Positions 17,271-25,190 of a DNA stretch of 64,000 nt are shown in pieces. Position numbers and translations under genes: made by a program. Location: positions 1 through 64,000 of the forward strand of contig CADBXL010000001.1 of NCBI GenBank assembly GCA_902798615.1, written 5' to 3'. This DNA is from an uncultured Bacteroidales bacterium. Lineage in GTDB: Bacteria; Bacteroidota; Bacteroidia; Bacteroidales; Bacteroidaceae. The first letter of the stretch is position 1, and the number at the start of each line of letters is the position of its first letter. A model generated the notes under the pieces. It saw nothing but the letters and a program-made list of their open reading frames with translations. It was not told where the DNA came from and made no database searches.

Positions 17271-18128
17271 CTACTTCTTAACGAGCGCAGCAAGCCATTG
17301 CTTAAGGTCTGACATCCATTGCTGACGATAGTAGAACTTTTCATTACCACACCATCCATGACCGCCCACAGGATAGATATGCAATGCCGCAGACACCTTA
17401 TTCGCCACAAGGGCATTGTAATACTCTATGCTATTGCGAACAGGCACAAGTCCGTCATCTGTACTTGCCATAATGAAAGCCTGTGGGGTGTCCTTAGTCA
17501 CCTGTTTCTCGTTGCTATAAAGAAGCACATCAGCACCGGACGCATTCTTTCCGATAAGACTCTCGCGAGAAAGCATGTGGGTAAAGGCAGGATCGAAAGA
17601 GATAACGGGATAGAAGAGTATCTGGAAGTCGAAACGCTCATCCTTATTAGCATAGTGGGTAGCAGCCGTAGAAGCGAGATGTCCTCCAGCACTACATCCT
17701 TGAATGCCTATCTGCGTAAAGCCATACTCCTTCTGATGCTCTTTCATTATGCGCATAGCTTTGTGAACATCATCGAGAGGCACTTCCTTATGTCCGTTAG
17801 GCAAACGATATTTCAGCACGGCGTATGTTATGCCCTGCTCATTATACCACTCTGCAAGGTTATGGCCTTCAGAGCCTTGCCACACCTGAAGATAACTACC
17901 ACCAGGACAAGCTATTACAGCAAGTCCGTTTGGTTTCTCAGGAACATAGACAGTCAGCACAGGATCTGTCACATTCTCTACATAGAGACCATGATTCTCT
18001 TCCGCCTTTGTAATGCCATTAGATGTTGGTGCTGGGGTATCTGCCCAAAGATGAAATTCTTCCTTCTTTTGGGCAAAGGAAAAATGTGTGACGAAGAGAA
18101 AGAAGAAAGAGAATAATAGATGTTTCAT
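17271..18128 (-). CDS. secreted alpha/beta-hydrolase (acetyl esterase type)
   Basis: 285 residues, signal peptide MKHLLFSFFFLFVTHFSFAQ. The catalytic triad is readable: nucleophile Ser146 in GIQGCSAGGHL, Asp in ASTDDGLVPV near 220, His in PVGGHGWCG near 255. The oxyanion region is ACPGGSYL (the HGGG position). The set of motifs matches BD-FAE/acetylxylan-esterase-like hydrolases, so it may remove acetyl groups from plant polysaccharides, in keeping with arabinose use nearby. Periplasmic. Downstream of tyrA across a short inverted repeat, so it may be read through from the aro operon. Confidence 0.88.
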   Translation of the reverse strand: MKHLLFSFFFLFVTHFSFAQKKEEFHLWADTPAPTSNGITKAEENHGLYVENVTDPVLTVYVPEKPNGLAVIACPGGSYLQVWQGSEGHNLAEWYNEQGITYAVLKYRLPNGHKEVPLDDVHKAMRIMKEHQKEYGFTQIGIQGCSAGGHLASTAATHYANKDERFDFQILFYPVISFDPAFTHMLSRESLIGKNASGADVLLYSNEKQVTKDTPQAFIMASTDDGLVPVRNSIEYYNALVANKVSAALHIYPVGGHGWCGNEKFYYRQQWMSDLKQWLAALVKK

Positions 18129-18140
18129 AATGATAATAGA

Positions 18141-18249
18141 AGCCTAACCAAGCCTTCCCAAAGGGAAGGATGTTAGATAGTAATTATTGCTCAAAACTAG
18201 GGATAAAAACTATAAAACATCCCTCCCTTTGGGAGGGCTTGGGTAGGCT
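18141..18249. repeat. short inverted repeat between tyrA and the esterase gene (family A variant)
   Basis: AGCCTAACCAAGCCTTCCC at the left and GGGAGGGCTTGGGTAGGCT at the right are imperfect reverse complements around an AT-rich spacer. It overlaps the tyrA stop codon by two bases and ends 12 bp before the esterase start. Confidence 0.8.
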
Positions 18250-19021
18250 ATTTAATGTGCTGTCTAATCTTCGTCAGATAGTTCTTCATTCTGTCTGCAT
18301 CCTTATGGTCGATGATGTCAAGAAGTTCCTTGAGCTCGTCACGGATCTCTGACACCTGATCATGAGTGTAAGGGTTGAAAAGGATTTCCTGAAGCAGATA
18401 GTCATCCTCACTAAGAACGCCTTTGGCAATACGCATGTGACGCTTGAAGGTTGTACCTGGAGCATCCTGTGGCTTCATCACGGCAGCAAACACGAATGTT
18501 GATACGAAAGGAATACTGAGCGAGTAAGCCACCGTACGGTCGTGCTCATCGAATGTATATTCATAGATGTTAAGACCGAGTTTGCTATAAAGGTCGCGGA
18601 AGAAGCACATACCCATATAGTCGCCCTCGCTGATGATGATAGCGTTCTCCTCTGAGAGCTGATTGAGGTTTGCGAAAGTAGGACCGAACATAGGGTGAGT
18701 AGATACATAGCGGCGGCCAGTACTCTCATAGTACTCCTTGAGGTTGGTCTTTACTGAAGAAATATCACTCAAGATACAGCTTTCAGGAAGGTATGGCAAC
18801 ACCTCCTGAAAGGCAGGAATAGTGTATTTTACTGTAGCTGCATTAATAACAAGCTCTGGTGCGAACTCACGAATCTCTTCAAGTTCTGTGAATCGCTGAC
18901 AATTGTATGTGTAGCGCAGACGCTGTGGGTTCTTCTCAAACACACCAACCTCATGCTCGAAGCTGAGAGTGTCGATGAAGAAGCTGCCCATCTTTCCGGC
19001 GCCAAGGATTAAGATTTTCAT
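18248..19021 (-). CDS. tyrA: prephenate dehydrogenase
   Basis: 257 residues from ATG 19019-19021. An in-frame extension to 19090 would translate a repeat arm (SGSLPTGEGGGRG) and is rejected. It oxidises prephenate to 4-hydroxyphenylpyruvate, the committed step to tyrosine. Rossmann motif MKILILGAGKMGSFFID at the N-terminus, then YTIPAFQEVLPYLPESCILSDISSVK and STHPMFGPTF (the His of the active site), and a helical dimer domain. It is the last enzyme of the pheA-aminotransferase-DAHPS/CM-tyrA operon, so it would respond to the leader attenuator at 22.7 kb. Confidence 0.93.
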   Translation of the reverse strand: MKILILGAGKMGSFFIDTLSFEHEVGVFEKNPQRLRYTYNCQRFTELEEIREFAPELVINAATVKYTIPAFQEVLPYLPESCILSDISSVKTNLKEYYESTGRRYVSTHPMFGPTFANLNQLSEENAIIISEGDYMGMCFFRDLYSKLGLNIYEYTFDEHDRTVAYSLSIPFVSTFVFAAVMKPQDAPGTTFKRHMRIAKGVLSEDDYLLQEILFNPYTHDQVSEIRDELKELLDIIDHKDADRMKNYLTKIRQHIK

Positions 19022-19032
19022 AGAAAAAACAA

Positions 19033-19168
19033 GGCCTCTCCCCCCGCCCTCCCCCGTAGGGAGGGAGCCGGAAGGCAAAAGACTATACAATTATTAATTA
19101 TTCATTTTTAATTAGCCACTATTGGCACTCCGGCTCCCACCCTACGGGGGAGGGCGGGGGGAGAGGCC
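19033..19168. repeat. family A intercistronic element between DAHPS/CM and tyrA
   Basis: 136 bp. Arms GGCCTCTCCCCCCGCC... and ...GGCGGGGGGAGAGGCC are reverse complements with one change (CCCACCC in one arm) around an AATTATTAATTATTC-type spacer. It begins 11 bp after the upstream stop and ends 11 bp before the tyrA start; a TGTTTTTTCT run follows the stem on the minus strand. Confidence 0.92.
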
Positions 19169-19179
19169 TTAGATAGGGC

Positions 19180-20244
19180 TTACTTATTCACAATCTCCAA
19201 CTGCTGACGAACAGACTCCTCATGGATATGCTCGAAAATCTGCTTTACGAAATCAGCAGACATACCGCAGAGGGCCCCCTGAGCACCACGCTTGTCGAGA
19301 ATCTCGTTGTAACGACCTGTCTGGAGTACGGTAATGTTATGCTCCTTCTTATACTGACCAATCTCACGGCATACGCGCATACGCTTAGAGAGCAAATCCA
19401 TGAGAGAATTGTCAAGTTCGTCAATCTGCTTACGGAGAAGCTTGATACCCTCGGTTGTAGAAACCTCATCACGAACGGTAAGGATAGAGAGGATATAGTC
19501 GAGAACATCTGGTGTTACCTGCTGCTTTGCATCGCTCCATGCCTTGTCTGGATCACAATGGCTCTCAACCATAAGACCATCAAAGCCGAGGTCCATAGCC
19601 TGCTGACACAGAGGAGCTATGAGTTCACGCTTACCACCCATGTGAGAAGGGTCACAGCAGATAGGAAGGTCTGGGATACGACGACGAAGCTCAATAGGAA
19701 TCTGCCACATAGGGAGGTTACGGTAAATGGTCTTGTCGTATGAAGAGAAACCACGATGAATTGCACCAAGCTGCTTTACACCAGCAGCATTAAGACGTTC
19801 AAGAGCACCAATCCAGAGCTCAAGATCCGGGTTTACAGGATTCTTTACGAGTATAGGCTTGTCATATCCCTGAAGGGCATCAGCAAGAGCCTGCATAGCG
19901 AATGGGTTGGCAGATGTACGTGCACCAATCCAAAGGATATCCATATCATATTTGTTGGCAAGCTCAACGTGCTCAGGGGTAGCGACCTCAGTACCCATAA
20001 GCATACCTGTCTCTTTCTTTGCCTGAGCCATCCATTGAAGAGCAGGCTCACCATGTCCCTCGAAGCCTCCCGGCTTTGTACGAGGCTTCCACACACCAGC
20101 GCGGAAGATGTGGCATCCCTTCTCAGCAAGCTGAGTTGCCGTTTTCATTACCTGTTCTTCTGTCTCTGCCGAGCATGGGCCTGCAATTACAAAAGGACGT
20201 TTCAAATCACTTGGAAGATTAAGTGGTGAAAGTTGTAGTTCCAT
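19180..20244 (-). CDS. bifunctional 3-deoxy-7-phosphoheptulonate synthase / chorismate mutase (AroQ type)
   Basis: 354 residues. Residues ~1-255 form a KDOPS-like DAHP synthase (FVIAGPCSAETEEQV, RAGVWKPRTKPGGFEGHG, GARTSANPFAMQ, KNPVNPDLELWIGAL, DPSHMGGKRELI, VESHCDPDKAWSD), which condenses PEP and erythrose 4-phosphate. Residues ~265-350 form an all-helical chorismate mutase (IKLLRKQIDELDNSLMDLLSKRMRVCREIGQYKKEH...ILDKR), making prephenate. The fusion couples the first step of the shikimate pathway to the Phe/Tyr branch point; the mutase part often acts as the sensor of prephenate or aromatic products. Third gene of the aro operon. Confidence 0.95.
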   Translation of the reverse strand: MELQLSPLNLPSDLKRPFVIAGPCSAETEEQVMKTATQLAEKGCHIFRAGVWKPRTKPGGFEGHGEPALQWMAQAKKETGMLMGTEVATPEHVELANKYDMDILWIGARTSANPFAMQALADALQGYDKPILVKNPVNPDLELWIGALERLNAAGVKQLGAIHRGFSSYDKTIYRNLPMWQIPIELRRRIPDLPICCDPSHMGGKRELIAPLCQQAMDLGFDGLMVESHCDPDKAWSDAKQQVTPDVLDYILSILTVRDEVSTTEGIKLLRKQIDELDNSLMDLLSKRMRVCREIGQYKKEHNITVLQTGRYNEILDKRGAQGALCGMSADFVKQIFEHIHEESVRQQLEIVNK

Positions 20245-20247
20245 ATC

Positions 20248-20412
20248 GAGGCCCCCCTATCCCCCGAGGGGGAATCTTTTTATATAGTAATGATTGCTCA
20301 TACTATAACCGCTGGAGGCTGTGCGGGGTTATTTCGTTTTCTTTTAAAATTATGTCTATAAAAACCGTTCGCGAATCGGCTCCCTCCCAACGGGAGGGCG
20401 GGGAGAGGGGCC
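20248..20412. repeat. diverged family A element between the aminotransferase and DAHPS/CM genes
   Basis: GAGGCCCCCCTATCCCCCGA at the left and CGGCTCCCTCCC...GAGAGGGGCC at the right bracket an AT-rich spacer. Arms pair only in part, which suggests decay of one arm. It fills the gap between the two genes. Confidence 0.65.
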
Positions 20413-20413
20413 T

Positions 20414-21574
20414 TTATATTGCTTTTTTTATCCTCTCCAGAGCCTCCTGTATCTTCTCCTCCTTTGCACAGAGGGAGATGCGGATATAGCGCTCGCCATT
20501 GCTTCCGAAGATGAAGCCTGGAGTGATGAATACGCGAGCCTCGTGGAGAACCTTCTCTGTGAGTTCCTCGCAGGTCTTGTAATGCTCAGGAATACGTCCC
20601 CAGAGGAACATTCCTACCTGAGTCTTGTCATAGGTACATCCAAGTACATCCATTATCTTCTCAGCCACGTCACGACGCTTGCGATAGAGAACCACGTTAG
20701 CCTCGTGATGCCATTCCGGAGTATTATTATTGAGAGCCTCAGCAGCAGCCAATTGAAGTCCGCGAAAAGTACCAGAATCGATGTTTGACTTTATCTTGAG
20801 CGCCCAAGAGATGATCTGTGGGTTTGAGATACACATACCCACACGCCATCCTGGCATATTGTGGCTCTTAGACATAGAGTTGAACTCCACACAACAGTCC
20901 TTTGCCCCCGGAACCTGCATAATAGAGAGGTGTTCGTCAGAAAGGATGAATGAGTATGGGTTATCGTTCACCACTACTATATCGTGACGCTTTGCGAAAT
21001 CAACCAGTTTCTCGTATGTTTCACGCATAGCACGACCGCCAGTAGGCATATTAGGATAGTTCGTCCACATAATCTTGACACCCTCAAGATTCATCTTCTC
21101 AAGAGCCTCGAAATCAGGTTGCCAACCATTACCCTCAAGAAGATCATAGTTCACAATCTGCTGACCGAGAATCTTGCTAAGTGATGTATAAGTTGGATAG
21201 CCAGGATTTGGCACAAGAACCTTATCACCAGGGTTACAGAGAGCAAGAGTGATATGGAGAATACCCTCCTTTGAACCTATCAAAGGCAATACCTCTGTAT
21301 CGGAATTAACATCAACGTCATACCACCTCTTATAGAAGTTTGACATTGCCTTACGAAGCTCAGGCGTACCCATTGTTGGCTGATACCCATGAGCTGAAGG
21401 CTGTGATGCCACTTCCGCAAGCTTGTCAATTGTCTGCTGTGATGGTGGCATATCTGGTGAGCCGATAGCAAGACTGATGATGTCCTTGCCTTCTGCATTA
21501 AGTTTTGCAACTTCCTTCAACTTTCTGCTGAAGTAATATTCCTGTACGAGATTTAATCTGTCTGCTGGTTTCAT
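20414..21574 (-). CDS. pyridoxal-phosphate aminotransferase class I/II (aromatic branch)
   Basis: 386 residues, fold type I. Motifs: SLAIGSPDMPPSQQTIDKL, YQPTMGTPELRKAM, the Gly-rich GSKEGILHITLAL, VPNPGYPTYTSLSKI, NYPNMPTGGRA, and the Schiff-base Lys in SMSKSHNMPGWRVGM (near residue 235), with Arg near the C-terminus in GERYIRISLCA. In this operon it most likely transaminates phenylpyruvate and 4-hydroxyphenylpyruvate to Phe and Tyr, although similar proteins are annotated as LL-diaminopimelate-type aminotransferases. Substrate assignment is by context. Confidence 0.88.
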   Translation of the reverse strand: MKPADRLNLVQEYYFSRKLKEVAKLNAEGKDIISLAIGSPDMPPSQQTIDKLAEVASQPSAHGYQPTMGTPELRKAMSNFYKRWYDVDVNSDTEVLPLIGSKEGILHITLALCNPGDKVLVPNPGYPTYTSLSKILGQQIVNYDLLEGNGWQPDFEALEKMNLEGVKIMWTNYPNMPTGGRAMRETYEKLVDFAKRHDIVVVNDNPYSFILSDEHLSIMQVPGAKDCCVEFNSMSKSHNMPGWRVGMCISNPQIISWALKIKSNIDSGTFRGLQLAAAEALNNNTPEWHHEANVVLYRKRRDVAEKIMDVLGCTYDKTQVGMFLWGRIPEHYKTCEELTEKVLHEARVFITPGFIFGSNGERYIRISLCAKEEKIQEALERIKKAI

Positions 21575-21585
21575 ATGGAAAAATC

Positions 21586-21760
21586 AAACCCACAACCCCT
21601 TTCCTGCCCTTCGGGCATCCTTTCCCCGTGAAGGGGCAAGGAGAAAGATAGTACTGAACGCTGTTGGGCTATCTATAAATTATTGTATATATTTTCAACT
21701 AAAAAAGGTGACTTTCATCCCCCTTCCCCATTACGGGGGAAGGGTCGGGGTTAGGGGTTT
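21586..21760. repeat. inverted repeat between pheA and the aminotransferase gene (family A variant)
   Basis: Left arm 21586-21637 (AAACCCACAACCCC...) and right arm ~21719-21760 (...GGGGTTAGGGGTTT) are partly complementary; both contain CCTTCCCC/GGGGAAGG-type blocks. It fills the pheA-aminotransferase gap. Confidence 0.7.
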
Positions 21761-22591
21761 CTACTTCCCTTTATACTCTCCCAATATCTTCAGTTCCTTG
21801 GTAAGAGGAATGATAGCGTCTATTGACTGGCGGTATCGGATGAGATCTGTATAGGTTACATCCACATAGAACATATATTCCCATTCATGACCGATTACCG
21901 GAAGCGACTGAATCTTTGTGAGGTTTATGCCGTAGAAAGAGAGAATCGTGAGCACCTTGCTAAGTGAACCCTCCTCGTGAGGCAAAGAGAAAACAAGACT
22001 CGCCTTGTCAGCCTCATTTAGTGGACGAAGGAAATCGGCTTTCATCGGATTGCTGACCACAAGGAAACGTGTATAGTTGTGCTTGTTATCCTCTATGGCA
22101 TCCTCAAGAACCTTCATCCCATAGAAACGTGCAGCATCAGAATGACAGATGGCCGCACATCCCTTCTTGTGAAGACGCTTGATTTTCTCTGCCGATCCTG
22201 CGGTATCCTCATCTTCCACAGCTTTTATATGCGGATATTTGCTGAGGAAGTTACGACATTGCATCAGGGCAACCGGATGTGAATGAACCTCTTCTATTGT
22301 GTCCCAATCATCTTCTGGCAAACAGTTGATAGAGTGCTGTATGTGGAGCTTATGCTCACCTACGATGGTGGTGTTAGAGTCACGAAGCAGCTCATAGTTA
22401 TGAAGGAGACTGCCGGCAATAGTATTCTCTATGGCAAGCATACCTATTGTCGTTGGGTCTTCCTTTATCTTCTCGAAGACCTCCTCGAAAGTCTGGCAGC
22501 ATATCAGCTGTATCTGCTCGCCTTCGTAGAATTGATGAGCCGCAATGTCATGGAACGACCCGATAATACCCTGTATTGCTATTCTTTTCAT
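21761..22591 (-). CDS. pheA: prephenate dehydratase with ACT domain
   Basis: 276 residues. It converts prephenate to phenylpyruvate. The catalytic domain (~1-185) has AIQGIIGSFHDIAAHQFY, LAIENTIAGSLLHNYELL, and the Thr-Arg-Phe motif in NYTRFLVVS. The C-terminal ACT domain (~195-275) has SLVFSLPHEEGSLSKVLTILSFYGINLTKIQSLPV. The usual Phe-binding ESRP motif reads QSLP here, so allosteric Phe inhibition may differ from the enterobacterial enzyme. It is the first structural gene of the aromatic operon, about 280 nt downstream of a predicted start site and behind a leader-peptide attenuator. Confidence 0.95.
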   Translation of the reverse strand: MKRIAIQGIIGSFHDIAAHQFYEGEQIQLICCQTFEEVFEKIKEDPTTIGMLAIENTIAGSLLHNYELLRDSNTTIVGEHKLHIQHSINCLPEDDWDTIEEVHSHPVALMQCRNFLSKYPHIKAVEDEDTAGSAEKIKRLHKKGCAAICHSDAARFYGMKVLEDAIEDNKHNYTRFLVVSNPMKADFLRPLNEADKASLVFSLPHEEGSLSKVLTILSFYGINLTKIQSLPVIGHEWEYMFYVDVTYTDLIRYRQSIDAIIPLTKELKILGEYKGK

Positions 22592-22664
22592 ATTTCTATT
22601 TTTTGTCTAAAGTCTAAGGTCTAAAGTCTTTCACCTTTGACTTTTGCCTTTTGTCTTTACTAAC

Positions 22665-22696
22665 GAAAAATCCCGCATCATTTGTATGAAGCGGGA
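22665..22696 (-). terminator. attenuator terminator of the aromatic operon leader
   Basis: On the minus strand TCCCGCTTCAT pairs with ATGATGCGGGA around a short loop, followed by TTTTT. It lies between the leader peptide and pheA. Its 5' strand (TCCCGCTTC) is also perfectly complementary to GAAGCGGGA in the leader-peptide coding region (22756-22764), so terminator and antiterminator are mutually exclusive. Confidence 0.88.
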
Positions 22697-22743
22697 CTTT
22701 ACGTAAAACCTTATATTTGGTTTCGTTTGTCTTAAGTTGAAAT

Positions 22744-22824
22744 TTACACGCAACTTCCCGCTTCACAGTTTCCTGCAAAGTAAAAGTAAAAGTAATAATA
22801 ATAAGATGAGAAATTCTTATTCAT
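22744..22824 (-). CDS. Phe/Tyr leader peptide (26 aa) of the aromatic operon
   Basis: ATG at 22822-22824 to TAA at 22744-22746 encodes MNKNFSS, then YYYYFYFYF, then AGNCEAGSCV: six Tyr and three Phe codons in one uninterrupted run of nine, plus one Phe at position 5. The 12 nt after the last Phe codon lead into GAAGCGGGA, the antiterminator strand. A ribosome slowed at the Tyr/Phe codons would leave this segment free to pair with TCCCGCTTC and open the terminator; a ribosome reaching the stop codon would cover it and let the terminator form. The coding content and position leave little doubt that it is a regulatory leader. It is too short for usual gene callers. Confidence 0.9.
   Translation of the reverse strand: MNKNFSSYYYYFYFYFAGNCEAGSCV
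22756..22764 (-). promoter_or_regulatory. antiterminator strand in the leader peptide coding region
   Basis: Minus-strand GAAGCGGGA, 9-nt perfect complement of TCCCGCTTC in the downstream terminator. It is positioned immediately after the Tyr/Phe codon run. Confidence 0.85.
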
Positions 22825-22877
22825 ATTTCAACTATATTCTTGTTTACTATTTAATGCAATTATTACTAAATGCGGTG

Positions 22878-22909
22878 CAAAATTACTAAATTTATTCCGA
22901 ACTCACAAA
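22878..22909 (-). promoter_or_regulatory. promoter of the aromatic operon
   Basis: Minus-strand TTTG (22906-22909), 20 nt, TAATTTTG (22878-22885). Transcription would begin about 50 nt upstream of the leader peptide start. Confidence 0.85.
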
Positions 22910-23002
22910 CATTTTCTCACTTTTTTCTATAATTTAGCAGAAAAATGTAAGTATTTTGGCACATACCATAGAATTATGACATAAAATCACTATTTCTTGG
23001 TA

Positions 23003-23033
23003 TTGTGAGATTCAGCAAAAAGTCGTACCTTTG
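23003..23033 (+). promoter_or_regulatory. promoter of a second orphan RNA
   Basis: TTG (23003-23005), 20 nt, TACCTTTG (23026-23033). Confidence 0.78.
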
Positions 23034-23038
23034 CACCC

Positions 23039-23162
23039 AGATATCTGGAACTACGCTCTATGAATTCATAAGACAATGGTCAGATGTCCCTGATTTTTGT
23101 TATAAGATAAAGTTCATAATGTTTTTGTATAATAATATGGCTGGCTGTGAAGTCAGCCTTTT
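23039..23162 (+). ncRNA. orphan small RNA candidate, ~125 nt
   Basis: Consensus promoter at the 5' side and an intrinsic terminator at the 3' side with no credible ORF between. Near the 5' end are the palindromes CCAGATATCTGG (23037-23048) and TATGAATTCATA (23059-23070), which could also mediate dimerisation or kissing contacts. The transcript would run toward the next plus-strand gene, more than 1 kb away. Function unknown; it could be a trans-acting sRNA. Confidence 0.6.
23139..23161 (+). terminator. intrinsic terminator of the second orphan RNA
   Basis: GGCTGGCT-GTGA-AGTCAGCC: an 8-bp stem with one G-U pair and a GNRA-type loop, then TTTTATT. Confidence 0.8.
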
Positions 23163-23279
23163 ATTATGTCCGAATCCTCACCTGGATTTATAAACGCTAA
23201 GCCACAAAGTCACAAAGTTATTTCTCAGCGTCTCAGCGTTCTGATTTATACAGAGAATACTACCATTGCCCTCCCCTCC

Positions 23280-23350
23280 TATCGCCCATTCCGGAATGGG
23301 ACTTGGAACGGATTTGGAACGGATTTGAAGCGGAGGAGAAGCGGACCTAT
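23280..23350. repeat. GGAACGGATTT direct repeats (family D)
   Basis: TTGGAACGGATTTGGAACGGATTTGAAGCGGAGGAGAAGCGGA-type tandem units; the GGAGGAGAAGCG end is shared with 60762-60773. Confidence 0.6.
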
Positions 23351-23725
23351 GTCGAGGTTAGAGTTAAGAGGTTAGAGGTTAGAGTTGACACCATTGGCGC
23401 TGGCCATACACCGAATGGTATTCTTCACTCTTCGTTCTTCACTCTTCACTTTTTCTGGTGACCGCCATCACCTAACACCCAACACCAATCACCCGATTTC
23501 CGATGACAACGTGCGCAGCACCTCGCACGAAGTCAAAAGTGCGTGTCAGCCCAAAGGCTGGTGCACGTCCTTCGGTTTGACAAGTGCAAAGGTACTACAA
23601 AATTTCCGAACACAACAATCTAACACGAGAAAAAATATGTTAGATTCGAAAAATCTTCATTTCATGCCCATAACTCATTGATACACAGACAGAAATTTTC
23701 GGAAGCACATCACAAAGGAACCCAA

Positions 23726-23883
23726 TCTAACATATAACCGTTAGATTCATAAGGGAGGGGGTATGTGTGTCTTAATATAGCCAAAATAATAATATAATAT
23801 ATTATAATATATTATATTATTATTTTGAGGTTAGGAAGGGTGTGTCCTACTCTCCCTATCCAATCTAACAGTTATATGTTAGA
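23726..23883. repeat. family C element: CTAACATATAAC arms around a 46-bp perfect palindrome
   Basis: Arms at 23726-23745 and 23864-23883 are reverse complements with one mismatch. The centre 23782-23827 is a perfect 46-bp palindrome made almost only of A and T (CAAAATAATAATATAATA... to its complement). The flanks carry GGGAGGGGGTATGTGTGTC and GGGTGTGTCCTAC. A second copy lies at 46090-46241. Confidence 0.9.
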
Positions 23884-24109
23884 AACCCATTCTGAGCCTC
23901 CTGTTAGGGGGTGAATCTAACATATCTTGAAATATGATATTTTCATGATTGTTCGCAAAAACGCTTTTTTACTTGTTTTTACCACCAAAGAACACAAAAA
24001 ACGTAGCGAAATCCCCTATTTCCCGAGCATTTTTCGTATTCTTTTTGGTTCTTGCAGATGAGGTGTTTTCAACCCACCCCATCTATCTTTTGTTTGTTTA
24101 AGCACGAAT

Positions 24110-24127
24110 CTAACATATAACTGTTAG
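24110..24127. repeat. solo family C arm
   Basis: CTAACATATAACTGTTAG followed by GAAAAACAGGGAGAGGGGG, as at 46414-46431. Confidence 0.8.
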
Positions 24128-24231
24128 GAAAAACAGGGAGAGGGGGTAACTAATACCAACGCTGAACGATTCGTTCACCGTTCGGTTCTTATTACAAATG
24201 GCATTAAAATTGATGATTTCGAGAGAAAAAC

Positions 24232-24262
24232 TTGTGCGTTCGGGATTTATTTCGTACTTTTG
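24232..24262 (+). promoter_or_regulatory. promoter of the 298-aa lipoprotein gene
   Basis: TTG (24232-24234), 20 nt, TACTTTTG (24255-24262), about 30 nt before the ATG. Confidence 0.8.
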
Positions 24263-24293
24263 CAAATACCAAAACTAACATATTACAAAAAAA

Positions 24294-25190
24294 ATGAATA
24301 AACAGAAAACCACATTTTCTAATCTCTATAAGTTGTTGCTATTATTCTCCGTAGCATTGATTATGTCGTGCGGAAACGGTGCTCTTCAATCCAAATCCAA
24401 GTCAATGGATATCAATGGATTGAGCGAGGAAGAAAAGGCTTTAGCTAAAAGGCTAGAGACAGACAACTGCGTTGATAGCGCAGACGAGAAGACAGTAAGG
24501 AAGAATCTCGAAAAGGCAGTACTCTGCATCGTGAATAACGATGCCAAGGGATTTGCAGCCTGTTGCGAATATCCCATAGAAAGGATGTTGCCAATACATG
24601 CCATAACCAACGAGGCTGAGATGATAAAATATTTCGATATTCTATTTGACGACTCGATTAAGGCCGTGTTAAAGAACAAGACGGCAAAAGACTGGGAACA
24701 AGTCGGTTGGCGAGGACTGATGCTTGAGCAAGGCAATTTGTGGGGATCAGAACTCAACGGGAAAATTACAAGCATAAACTTTCATTCTGCAAGGGAACAA
24801 AAGCTTTTCAATGATATGGTTGCCAAGGATATGGCAAGACTTGATGCGTCATTGCAAGGCGACTGGGTTATTGATGAAGGATTCAGATGCCCTAACGGAT
24901 ATACCGTAAGGATTGACCGCTCTGGTGATTATGAAAGATTCAGGATTGCCATTTTCTTCAAGGGGACATCACTTCATGCAAAGCCTGACATAATGATGTT
25001 TGGCGAATTGGAGATTGAGGGTTCGGTAGGCAATCGCCACTATACATTCAAGGATGATAAGGGAAATGAGGCTTCGTACTGGCACTTCTATACGTATGAA
25101 GAAGGTAGTAGTCCATTTGAATTTTCTTTGAGCGGTGAAGTGAAATATGAATCAACAAACATAAAATTAGTGTATTGGGATGAACTTTAG
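24294..25190 (+). CDS. lipoprotein of unknown function, 298 aa
   Basis: N-terminus MNKQKTTFSNLYKLLLLFSVALIMSC gives a lipoprotein signal with lipobox IMSC. Two regions follow: a helical part (~40-190) with EKTVRKNLEKAVLCIVNNDAKGFAACCEYPIER, resembling nuclear-transport-factor-like folds, and a C-terminal beta-rich part (~195-298) with GYTVRIDRSGDYERFRIAIFF and FGELEIEG. It is monocistronic, flanked by long noncoding stretches. No family is recognised and no function is proposed. Confidence 0.78.
   Translation: MNKQKTTFSNLYKLLLLFSVALIMSCGNGALQSKSKSMDINGLSEEEKALAKRLETDNCVDSADEKTVRKNLEKAVLCIVNNDAKGFAACCEYPIERMLPIHAITNEAEMIKYFDILFDDSIKAVLKNKTAKDWEQVGWRGLMLEQGNLWGSELNGKITSINFHSAREQKLFNDMVAKDMARLDASLQGDWVIDEGFRCPNGYTVRIDRSGDYERFRIAIFFKGTSLHAKPDIMMFGELEIEGSVGNRHYTFKDDKGNEASYWHFYTYEEGSSPFEFSLSGEVKYESTNIKLVYWDEL

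Larger units (their letters stand above)
22592..24293. other. gene-poor 1.7-kb region between pheA and a lipoprotein gene
   Basis: Holds the pheA leader and attenuator (22665-22909), one well-supported orphan RNA gene (23003-23162, plus strand), a possible second one (about 23450-23618, minus strand), degenerate GGAACGGATTT repeats (23280-23350), a long AT palindrome flanked by CTAACATATAAC arms (23726-23883), a solo arm (24110-24127) and the promoter of the next gene. Short frames here lack coding character. Confidence 0.8.

Noticed and set aside
23385..23681. 98-aa plus-strand frame in the noncoding region
   Set aside because: Runs through repeat-like CTTCACTCTTC tracts and a hairpin-rich segment; no promoter or homologous motif.
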